A stretch of DNA of 5,174 nucleotides from Gemmatimonadaceae bacterium (GTDB taxonomy: Bacteria > Gemmatimonadota > Gemmatimonadetes > Gemmatimonadales > Gemmatimonadaceae), in assembly GCA_025936015.1 (NCBI GenBank), contig JAICUE010000231.1, positions 1 to 5,174 of the forward strand, given 5' to 3'. The stretch's first letter is position 1; every line of letters starts with the position of its first letter. The notes below the pieces were generated by a model, which did not search any database, was not told where the DNA came from, and saw only the letters and a program-made list of their open reading frames with translations. A program made the translations under genes and the position numbers. Shown here in pieces: positions 1 to 5,174 of the stretch.

Positions 1-1520
1 TGATAGAGATACTCGTTGCCTAACCGCCGGGCGGGATCGCCGTTGCAGCTCTCCTCCTGGCCGAGGATGGCGAACTTGACGCGAGCCGCGGTGAGGATGC
101 GGGCGACGGCCACGGCGATCTTCTTCGCGCGGTCGTCGAACGACCCCATGCAGCCGACCCAGAAGAGGATCTCGGGCTGCTCGCCGCGCTCGACCATCTC
201 CGCCATCGTCGGCACCTCGAGTCCTTCGGCCCACTTCGCGCGATCGCCGGGGCTGAACGCCCACGGGCTGCCGTTGCGCTCGAGCGACTGGAAGGTCGGC
301 TGCACTTCCTCGGGGAAGCGCGACTCCATCAGCACGAGGTGGCGACGCATCTCGTTGATGATCTCGAGCTGGTCGATGCCGACGGGGCATTCCTGCACGC
401 AGGCGCGGCAGCTCGTGCAGGCCCAGAGTTCATCCTCGGTGATGAACGTGTCGAGCAGGCGCCGCTCGCCGAGGATCTGCTCGGCGGTGATCGCCCCGCC
501 GTCGATTCCCTCGCCATGGACGAGCGCGGGATGGCTGAACTCCATCCGGTCGCCAGTGACGAGCGGGGCCTTCTCCATCAGCCGCTGCCGCGTGTTGATG
601 ACGATCTTGCGCGGGCTGAGCGGCTTGCCGGTGATGTTCGCCGGACAGGCCGCGGTGCAGCGACCGCATTCTGTGCACGAGTACCCGTCGAGGAGATTCT
701 TCCACGAGAGGTGATCGACGTCGGAGGCTCCGAACTGCTCGGCGTTCTCCGCCTCGAGGTCCATCGCCTTCATCACGCCCTTCTGCCAGGGCCCCGCCGT
801 GTTCGAGAGGTAGACGTTCGGGATCGACGTCGCGACGTGCAGGTGCTTCGAGTACGGGAGGTAGTTGAGGAAGCCGAAAACGAGAAGTCCGTGGGCCCAC
901 CAGGCAACGTTGTGGCCGAAGCGCGCCGTCTGCGGATCGACGCCGGCGAAGGCATGGCCGAGGATGTGCGACGCGAACTTTTCCGGAGCGACCGCGCCGG
1001 GATGCAGCGCGGCGAGAAAGCCGTTCGCGAGCAGGTAGGAGACCATGAGGCCGCCGATCATCCCGAGAATGATCAGCGCATCGGCGTGCTCGAGGTTGTC
1101 GCCTTCGAGGCGTCGCGGATGGAGCACGAGTCGCCGATAGAACGCGAAGGCGATCGCGGCGAGCACGAGGAGGACGAAGACGTCCTGCGACAGCGAGTAG
1201 AGCTGGAAGATCGGGTGCGGAAGAAAACCGAGGGAGAAGCGCGGAAAGATTCCATTCAGCACGAACTCGATCGTCCCGACCGTCAGGACCATGAAGCCCC
1301 AGAAGATCGTCGCGTGCATCAGGCCCGCGACCGGCTCGCGAAGGATCTTGCTCTGGCCGATCGCGATGCCGAAGACGTTGCCTAACCGTCGCAGCGGACG
1401 GTCGCTGCGGTCGGCGGCGAGGCCGATGCGCATGTAGCCGACGAGCCGCTGGACGTTGAGCGCGAAGAACCCCATCGCGACGGCGACGAGGAGAATGAAG
1501 ACGAGGTTCGGCCCGCTCAT
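1..1520 (-). CDS. etfD: EtfD/EMO-like membrane Fe-S oxidoreductase (ETF:menaquinone oxidoreductase type), 3' end cut by window
   Basis: The frame is open from ATG at 1520 to the left edge, giving 506 residues with no stop, so the C-terminus is missing. By eye it has about five hydrophobic helices (near residues 5-24, 67-89, 107-128, 147-166, 205-222), a NarI/gamma-subunit-like membrane domain; H69 and H210 are candidate haem b ligands (inference). Two 4Fe-4S motifs follow: CTECGRCTAACP (C282, C285, C288, C292) and CTSCRACVQECP (C368, C371, C374, C378). A first CCG/HdrD-type domain then begins, with VGCMGSFDD around C457 and ESCNGDPARR around C492. This layout is known from mycobacterial EtfD and the EMO proteins, which pass electrons from ETF to menaquinone at the inner membrane. 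Position directly after etfBA supports that role. The start overlaps the etfA stop (ATGA) and lacks a well-spaced Shine-Dalgarno, so translational coupling is likely. A second CCG domain would be expected beyond the edge. Alternative: a generic HdrD/GlpC-like oxidoreductase with another donor. Confidence 0.88.
   Translation of the reverse strand, partial: MSGPNLVFILLVAVAMGFFALNVQRLVGYMRIGLAADRSDRPLRRLGNVFGIAIGQSKILREPVAGLMHATIFWGFMVLTVGTIEFVLNGIFPRFSLGFLPHPIFQLYSLSQDVFVLLVLAAIAFAFYRRLVLHPRRLEGDNLEHADALIILGMIGGLMVSYLLANGFLAALHPGAVAPEKFASHILGHAFAGVDPQTARFGHNVAWWAHGLLVFGFLNYLPYSKHLHVATSIPNVYLSNTAGPWQKGVMKAMDLEAENAEQFGASDVDHLSWKNLLDGYSCTECGRCTAACPANITGKPLSPRKIVINTRQRLMEKAPLVTGDRMEFSHPALVHGEGIDGGAITAEQILGERRLLDTFITEDELWACTSCRACVQECPVGIDQLEIINEMRRHLVLMESRFPEEVQPTFQSLERNGSPWAFSPGDRAKWAEGLEVPTMAEMVERGEQPEILFWVGCMGSFDDRAKKIAVAVARILTAARVKFAILGQEESCNGDPARRLGNEYLY
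15..26. repeat. GTTGCCTAACCG, copy 1 of a 12-mer
   Basis: Contains the heptamer GCCTAAC at 18-24. On the coding strand it reads CGG-TTA-GGC-AAC, encoding Arg-Leu-Gly-Asn in the CCG domain of the EtfD-like protein. The same 12 bases recur at 1377-1388. Confidence 0.6.
1377..1388. repeat. GTTGCCTAACCG, copy 2 of a 12-mer
   Basis: Identical to 15-26 and in the same reading frame of the same gene. It again encodes Arg-Leu-Gly-Asn, here in the loop after the first membrane helix. The flanking bases differ, so this is not a duplicated segment. Confidence 0.6.
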
Positions 1521-2509
1521 GCCTTGTGGGCGCGCGCGGCGCGGACCGCCTCGATCAGCGGCGGCAGGATCTCGAAGACGTCGCCAACGATGCCGTAGTC
1601 AGCGAGCTTGAAGATCGGCGCCTCCTTGTCCTTGTTGATCGCGACGATCGTCCGGGAGGTGCGCATGCCCGCGAGGTGCTGGATCGCGCCGGAGATCCCG
1701 ACGGCGACGTACAGCTCGGGACTGACGACGCGGCCGGTCTGGCCGATCTGGTCGCTGTGCGGACGCCAGCCGTCGTCGGTGACCGCGCGTGTCGCACCGA
1801 CTGCCGCGTTGCCGAATGCGGCGGCGAGATCCTCGACGAGCTTGAAGTTCTCGGCCGCCTTGAGCCCGCGGCCGCCGCTGACGATGACCGGGGCCTCGGA
1901 CAGGTCGAGCTTCGTCTTCCCGCCGCCGCGCATCTCCTTGACGACGACGCGGGACGCCGACGGATCGGCTGGGGATGTCGCTGTCTCGACCCGGCCGGCC
2001 CTGGCAACCGGCTTCGGCGTGAACACGTTAGGCCTGACGGCGATGATCGCCGGGGTGCCAGTGAGGGCGAGGGTGGCGATCACCTTTCCCGTGTGGGTCG
2101 GGTGCTTCACCTGGATCGCGTCGCCGGCGACCGCGATCTCGGTCACGTCCGAGGCGATGCCGACGCCGAGCTTCGCCGCGACGCGCGGCGCGAGGTCGCG
2201 GCCGTCGGCGGACGCGGCGAAGATGGCAGCGCGGGCGTTCACCTGCTTGATGACCGCCGCCGAGAGCGCGGCGGCCGCTTCGGGGTTCGCGTTGGCGAAT
2301 GCCGCATGCTCGGCGACGTGGACGACGTCGGCTCCGTGCGCGCCTAACGCGGCCGCCCTGGCGGCGATGCCGGGGGCGCCGATGAGGAGCGCGTGCACCT
2401 CGCCGCCACCGGTGCCGTCGGCGAGGGTCCGGGCCGCCGTCACTGCCTCGAGCGCGACCTTCCGCAGCTCACCACCGCGCTGCTCGGCGAATGCGAATAC
2501 GTTCGCCAT
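1517..2509 (-). CDS. etfA: Electron transfer flavoprotein alpha subunit
   Basis: A 330-residue protein of normal family length. The N-terminal alpha/beta domain (about 1-190) begins MANVFAFAEQRGG. The C-terminal FAD-binding domain carries the family hallmarks: IVSGGRGL (209-216), QIGQTGRVVSPELY (254-267), GISGAIQHLAGM (271-282, the ETF-alpha signature) and INKDKEAPIFKLADYGIVGD (291-310). With EtfB it forms the soluble heterodimer whose FAD accepts electrons from acyl-CoA dehydrogenases and delivers them to a membrane quinone reductase, here probably the adjacent EtfD-like protein. The ATG at 2509-2507 overlaps the etfB TGA by one base (TGATG); a GAAGG ribosome-binding site lies inside the etfB 3' end. 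Its own TGA overlaps the next start by four bases. The neighbouring acyl-CoA dehydrogenase and lack of NADH-linked partners suggest a conventional, non-bifurcating ETF, although bifurcation cannot be excluded by reading alone. Confidence 0.97.
   Translation of the reverse strand: MANVFAFAEQRGGELRKVALEAVTAARTLADGTGGGEVHALLIGAPGIAARAAALGAHGADVVHVAEHAAFANANPEAAAALSAAVIKQVNARAAIFAASADGRDLAPRVAAKLGVGIASDVTEIAVAGDAIQVKHPTHTGKVIATLALTGTPAIIAVRPNVFTPKPVARAGRVETATSPADPSASRVVVKEMRGGGKTKLDLSEAPVIVSGGRGLKAAENFKLVEDLAAAFGNAAVGATRAVTDDGWRPHSDQIGQTGRVVSPELYVAVGISGAIQHLAGMRTSRTIVAINKDKEAPIFKLADYGIVGDVFEILPPLIEAVRAARAHKA
2027..2033. repeat. GTTAGGC heptamer, inverted copy in etfA
   Basis: The only copy in the opposite orientation. 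The coding strand reads AGG-CCT-AAC (Arg-Pro-Asn, residues 159-161 of EtfA), so the motif is present without using a TTA codon. Confidence 0.5.
2342..2348. repeat. GCCTAAC heptamer in etfA
   Basis: The coding strand reads GCG-TTA-GGC, encoding Ala-Leu-Gly near residue 56 of EtfA. TTA is otherwise unused in this gene. Confidence 0.5.
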
Positions 2510-3261
2510 CAGAGTACCTTCGCCTCCGTCTGGAGAAGCCGGATCAGCTCCGGCACCGCCGCTGCGCCCTCACCGATGATCCGTCCCGCTGCACGCTCGG
2601 GCGGAAGCTCCATCTTCACGACCGTTACCGTGCCGCCGTCGACCTGCGCTGGCTTCGACTCAAGCGGCTTCTTCTTCGCGGCCATGATTCCCTTGAGCGA
2701 CGGCAGGCGCTCCTTGTTCAATCCCTCATCGACGGTGAGCACCACGGGGAGCGGAAACTCCACGATCTCGCTCGCGCTCTCGAGCTCGCGCTTCGCGGTG
2801 CCACGACCATTCGCGATCTCGAGCGAGGAGATGGCGCTCACACACGGCAATCCGAGGAGCTCGGCGACCATCGGACCGACGGACTGGTCGGCACTGTCGA
2901 TCGCTGTCTTTCCGAAGAAGATCACGTCCCACGGCGTCGCCTTGAGCTCGGCGGCGAGGGCACGTGCGATGGAAAGTGGATCGCCGCCGACACGATCGGC
3001 CTTGAGCTGGACGCCACGGTCAGCACCCATGCTCAGCGCCTTCCGAATCTGCTCCTGCACCGCGTCGGGCCCGAGCGAGTAGACGACCACTTCACCATCG
3101 CCGGTCTTTTCCTTGAGCTGCAACGCGGCCTCGACGGCCCAGAGGTCGAAGTCATTGACGTCGAATTTGAGTCCCGTCTCGTCGATCGACTTGCCGTCGG
3201 CGGCGATCTTGAATTTCACGTCCATGACGGGCACGCGTTTAATGCAAACGGCAATTTTCAC
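2509..3261 (-). CDS. etfB: Electron transfer flavoprotein beta subunit
   Basis: A 250-residue protein of typical family length. It opens MKIAVCIKRVPV, the usual beginning of ETF beta. The nucleotide-binding region, GKTAIDSADQSVGPMVAEL (117-135), is the segment that holds AMP in conventional ETFs. The family signature spans 178-201, with DEGLNKERLP followed by LKGIMAAKKKPLE. L181 sits in the recognition loop that docks onto acyl-CoA dehydrogenases in human ETF (L195 there); this equivalence is by motif alignment and is inference. The start is GTG at 3261-3259, chosen because it gives the canonical N-terminus. It is preceded by a modest AAGAG at seven-base spacing. It lies 48 bases downstream of the acyl-CoA dehydrogenase stop, the largest gap in the gene string, and is coupled to etfA through a one-base overlap. 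Confidence 0.97.
   Translation of the reverse strand: MKIAVCIKRVPVMDVKFKIAADGKSIDETGLKFDVNDFDLWAVEAALQLKEKTGDGEVVVYSLGPDAVQEQIRKALSMGADRGVQLKADRVGGDPLSIARALAAELKATPWDVIFFGKTAIDSADQSVGPMVAELLGLPCVSAISSLEIANGRGTAKRELESASEIVEFPLPVVLTVDEGLNKERLPSLKGIMAAKKKPLESKPAQVDGGTVTVVKMELPPERAAGRIIGEGAAAVPELIRLLQTEAKVL
2517..2521 (-). promoter_or_regulatory. Ribosome-binding site of etfA, inside the etfB 3' end
   Basis: The minus strand reads GAAGG, seven bases (TACTCTG), then ATG. It lies in the last codons of etfB, so etfA initiation should depend partly on ribosomes finishing etfB. A second purine run, GGAGG, lies further upstream but is too distant (13 bases). Confidence 0.6.
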
Positions 3262-3309
3262 AGAGTAACTCTTGGTTGTGTAAGAAGTGACGCCATGACA
3301 GGTCGATCC
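3262..3309 (-). promoter_or_regulatory. 48-base acd-etfB spacer with a weak ribosome-binding site; no clear promoter or terminator
   Basis: This is the longest intergenic stretch and is less GC-rich than the genes. Next to etfB it carries AAGAG at 3273-3269, seven bases from the GTG. AGAGTTACTCT (3272-3262) is an 11-base near-palindrome with a possible four-pair stem. I see no GC-rich hairpin followed by a U run and no good -35/-10 pair, so read-through from the dehydrogenase gene is the simplest view. Confidence 0.4.
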
Positions 3310-4512
3310 TCACTCGAACGCCGAGATGCCAGTGACCGCCTGGCCAATGATGAGCGTATGGATATCGTGCGTCCCCTCGTACGTGTAGACGCTCTCGAGA
3401 TTGGCCATGTGGCGCATCGAGGCGTACTCGGCGAGGATGCCGTTGCCCCCGAGGATTCGCCGCGCTTCACGCGCGATGTTCGTCGCGATGTTCACGTTGT
3501 TCCGCTTGGCCATCGACACCTGGTTCGGCGTGAAGGTGCCTGCATCCTTCAAGCGGCCGAGGTGCAGCGACAGGAGCTGCGCTTTCACGATCTCGGTGAT
3601 CATGTCCGCCAGGCGGGCCTGCTGGAGCTGGAAGCCGCCGATCGGCTTGCCGAACATGATCCGGGACTTCGAGTACGAGAGCGCTTCCTCGTAGCAGCCG
3701 ATCGCCGCGCCTAACGCTCCCCAGGAGATGCCGTAGCGCGCCTGCGTCAGGCACATCAGCGGACTCTTGATCCCGCCGGACTTCGGCAGGATCGCGTCGG
3801 CCGGAACGTGCACGTCGTCGAAAACGAGCTCGCTCGTATCGGACGCGCGCAGCGAGAGCTTGCCCTTCTGATCCTTGGCGGTGAAGCCCTTCGTGTCGGT
3901 CGGGACGATGAAGCCGCGAATCGACTTCGCGTCGGGATCGCCATTGGTCTTGGCCCAGACGATCGCGACCTTTGCCTGCGAGCCGTTGGTGATCCACATC
4001 TTGGCGCCGTTGATCACCCAGCTCCCGTCGGCCTGCTCCTTCGCCATCGTGATCATCCCCGACGGATTCGAGCCGTAGTCGGGTTCCGTGAGGCCGAAGC
4101 AGCCGATGATCTCGCCCGCGGCCATTCGTGGGAGAAAGTTCTGTTTCTGTTCCTCGCTCCCGAACGCGAAGATCGGATACATCACCAGCGCGCCCTGCAC
4201 GCTGGCGAAGGAACGGATCCCCGAGTCGCCGCGCTCGAGCTCCTGCATGATCAGCCCGTACGCGACGTTGTTCAGCCCAGCGCAGCCATATTCCTCTGGC
4301 AAGTTCGCGCCGAAGACCCCGAGCTCAGCCAGGCCGGGAATGATCTGCTTCGGAAATTTGCCCTGGACGTAGGCGTCGCCGATGATCGGCATGATGCGAT
4401 CGTCGACGAACTTGCGGACACTGTCGCGAACGGCACGCTCCTCTTCGGAGAGCGCGCTGTCGATGTTGAAGTAGTCGTTGGCCACGAATCGTCGGGATAG
4501 GGAGAGCCTCAA
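3310..4512 (-). CDS. gcdH: Acyl-CoA dehydrogenase, glutaryl-CoA dehydrogenase (decarboxylating) type
   Basis: A 400-residue FAD enzyme of the acyl-CoA dehydrogenase superfamily, close to GCDH length. Visible marks are CFGLTEPDYGSNP (138-150, acyl-CoA dehydrogenase signature 1), WITNG (173-177), RYGISWGALGA (259-269), a flavin-site GKPIGGFQLQQ (288-298) and the C-terminal TYEGTHDIH (377-385). E379 aligns with the catalytic base Glu370 of human GCDH. E93, R100, S101 and Y378 align with human Glu87, Arg94, Ser95 and Tyr369, the residues around the distal carboxylate, so glutaryl-CoA to crotonyl-CoA plus CO2 is the best guess. The Tyr before the base is replaced by Val in the known non-decarboxylating enzymes; here Tyr is kept. 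Electrons would go to the EtfBA encoded next. The start is TTG at 4512-4510, fixed by AGGAGG six bases upstream. A later GTG at 4485-4483 (MANDYFNID) gives a neat N-terminus but has no Shine-Dalgarno. Alternative: a related dehydrogenase with another acyl-CoA substrate. Confidence 0.85.
   Translation of the reverse strand: MRLSLSRRFVANDYFNIDSALSEEERAVRDSVRKFVDDRIMPIIGDAYVQGKFPKQIIPGLAELGVFGANLPEEYGCAGLNNVAYGLIMQELERGDSGIRSFASVQGALVMYPIFAFGSEEQKQNFLPRMAAGEIIGCFGLTEPDYGSNPSGMITMAKEQADGSWVINGAKMWITNGSQAKVAIVWAKTNGDPDAKSIRGFIVPTDTKGFTAKDQKGKLSLRASDTSELVFDDVHVPADAILPKSGGIKSPLMCLTQARYGISWGALGAAIGCYEEALSYSKSRIMFGKPIGGFQLQQARLADMITEIVKAQLLSLHLGRLKDAGTFTPNQVSMAKRNNVNIATNIAREARRILGGNGILAEYASMRHMANLESVYTYEGTHDIHTLIIGQAVTGISAFE
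3709..3715. repeat. GCCTAAC heptamer in the acyl-CoA dehydrogenase gene
   Basis: The coding strand reads GCG-TTA-GGC, encoding Ala-Leu-Gly at residues 266-268. It is the only TTA codon in this gene. Confidence 0.5.
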
Positions 4513-4518
4513 AGCTCG

Positions 4519-4524
4519 CCTCCT
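4519..4524 (-). promoter_or_regulatory. Perfect Shine-Dalgarno that decides a TTG start
   Basis: The minus strand reads AGGAGG, then six bases, then TTG at 4512-4510. It is the best ribosome-binding site in the window and lies in the 24-base gap after the SprT-like gene. It supports the TTG over the GTG at 4485-4483, from which it is 33 bases away. Confidence 0.8.
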
Positions 4525-4536
4525 GCCACCGGGGAT

Positions 4537-5174
4537 TCAAGCCGAACGGGCGATCCTCGGCTGCGGCGCGCAGACCATCCGTCGGGCGGCGGCCTCGATT
4601 CCGACTTCTCTCGCCTTGGCGCGAAAGACGCGGCCGTGGTCGATCGGGTGGCCGGTCTCGTCCTGCCACTGGTGCACCATCTCGTGCAGCAGGGTATGCA
4701 GCGTCTCGTCCCAGCCGTGGCGCCGCAGGTGTGAGCGGCTGATCGCGATCTCGGCAGGATCCCCGGCCGGCGTCGCGGCCGTGTAGTGGCCGAGCCGCGA
4801 GCGCATCCGCCTCGAGACACGAATCTGCACGTCGGTGAGCGCACCACCGAAGTGCCTGTCGTTGAGCTCGCGGTGCGCATCGCTGAGCCGTGCCGCGAGC
4901 GGTGTATCCTGCGGCGCGGTGCGTTCGCGCGTCACGCGGCGCGGAACGGCCGGGACATTGTGCGCGAGGATATGCCGCTGCGCCGCGCGCCGCTCGGCGC
5001 GAGTGCGTCCCTCGACGAACTGCACGATCGCGCGCAGCACCGGCTCCTCGGCGCTGAGATACGCCTCGTGAACGCGCAGCTCGCCACCGCGGAAGCTGAC
5101 CATCACCGCGCGGTTGCGAGTCAATGTCAGCGTGGAGATTCGGCGGAGCCCGAGGGCGCGCAGGCGAGCGAGAA
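4537..5174 (-). CDS. SprT-like zinc metalloprotease family protein, 5' end cut by window
   Basis: The stop is TGA at 4539-4537 and the frame stays open to the right edge, so about 212 codons are seen. Numbering from the TTG at 5124 (195 residues), the SprT-like domain runs from about 74 to 185: LNDRHFGGAL (87-96), SRRMRSRLGHY (104-114), the zinc site HEMVH (147-151, catalytic E148) and DHGRVF (162-167), whose H163 is the likely third ligand. The TTG has no Shine-Dalgarno, and residues upstream of it (LRALGLRRISTLTL) read on as protein-like, so I place the start outside the window. The N-terminal part (VMVSFRGGELRVHEAY) looks beta-rich. The C-terminal zinc ribbon of E. coli SprT is absent; only one Cys (C185) is present. 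Relatives include Spartan, which cleaves DNA-crosslinked proteins, but bacterial roles are poorly defined and no substrate can be named. It ends 24 bases before the acyl-CoA dehydrogenase. Confidence 0.85.
   Translation of the reverse strand, partial: LARLRALGLRRISTLTLTRNRAVMVSFRGGELRVHEAYLSAEEPVLRAIVQFVEGRTRAERRAAQRHILAHNVPAVPRRVTRERTAPQDTPLAARLSDAHRELNDRHFGGALTDVQIRVSRRMRSRLGHYTAATPAGDPAEIAISRSHLRRHGWDETLHTLLHEMVHQWQDETGHPIDHGRVFRAKAREVGIEAAARRMVCAPQPRIARSA

Noticed and set aside
339..1385. Long open frame on the plus strand (348 codons) opposite the EtfD-like gene
   Set aside because: It is antisense to a gene with clear Fe-S and membrane motifs. Its translation is rich in Arg, Glu, Asp and Val, as expected of the mirror of GC-rich codons, and shows no domain.
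1526..2579. Two overlapping plus-strand frames opposite etfA
   Set aside because: EtfA is unmistakable on the minus strand; these frames are low-complexity Arg/Asp/Gly or Ala/Ser-rich shadows.
3262..3272. AGAGTTACTCT near-palindrome as an operator or attenuator
   Set aside because: Only five-base half-sites (a four-pair stem in RNA) and a single copy; too short to separate from chance.
2491..3714. Plus-strand open frame of 407 codons opposite etfB and the dehydrogenase
   Set aside because: It crosses the intergenic gap and two well-supported genes, with mirror-like composition and no recognisable motif. A GC-rich shadow frame.
18..3715. Integron attC sites, because GCCTAAC/GTTAGGC matches the attC core
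   Set aside because: The copies are not paired as R''/R' around imperfect hairpins, lie inside conserved genes, and there is no integrase or cassette structure.
3808..4500. Plus-strand frame of 230 codons opposite the acyl-CoA dehydrogenase
   Set aside because: Antisense to conserved catalytic motifs, with no family resemblance of its own.
4537..5124. Complete SprT-like gene starting at TTG 5124
   Set aside because: No Shine-Dalgarno is visible upstream and the frame continues with protein-like sequence to the window edge, so a start outside the window is more likely.

Overview
This is a GC-rich bacterial chromosomal window (roughly two thirds G+C by eye). Every convincing gene is on the minus strand, and the layout is compact and operon-like, with one 48-base and one 24-base gap and two translational overlaps. 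In transcription order (high to low coordinates) it holds: the 3' part of a SprT-like zinc metalloprotease gene (4537 to beyond 5174); a glutaryl-CoA-dehydrogenase-type acyl-CoA dehydrogenase (3310-4512); etfB (2509-3261); etfA (1517-2509); and the first 506 codons of an EtfD/EMO-like membrane Fe-S protein that runs off the left edge (below 1 to 1520).

The last four genes form a complete electron route. The acyl-CoA dehydrogenase oxidises an acyl-CoA, probably glutaryl-CoA, with FAD. EtfB/EtfA take the electrons one at a time. The membrane protein, with a NarI-like helical domain, two 4Fe-4S motifs and a CCG domain of the heterodisulfide reductase D type, would pass them to the quinone pool. 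This last enzyme type replaces the classical ETF:ubiquinone oxidoreductase in many menaquinone-using bacteria (mycobacterial EtfD, EMO of syntrophs and Geobacter). That suggests a menaquinone-based organism degrading lysine, tryptophan, aromatic or fatty acids. Phylum cannot be fixed from the window; Gemmatimonadota or a similar GC-rich lineage is a guess.

Coupling is tight. etfB and etfA share one base (TGATG), etfA and etfD share four (ATGA), and the dehydrogenase starts 24 bases after the protease gene from a TTG codon placed by a perfect AGGAGG. I see no convincing promoter or terminator, no RNA gene, no mobile element and no CRISPR array.

The only signal the genes do not explain is a 7-mer, GCCTAAC/GTTAGGC, found five times. 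It contains every TTA leucine codon I could find in the genes. Apart from that, this is a conventional metabolic operon, not a novel system.
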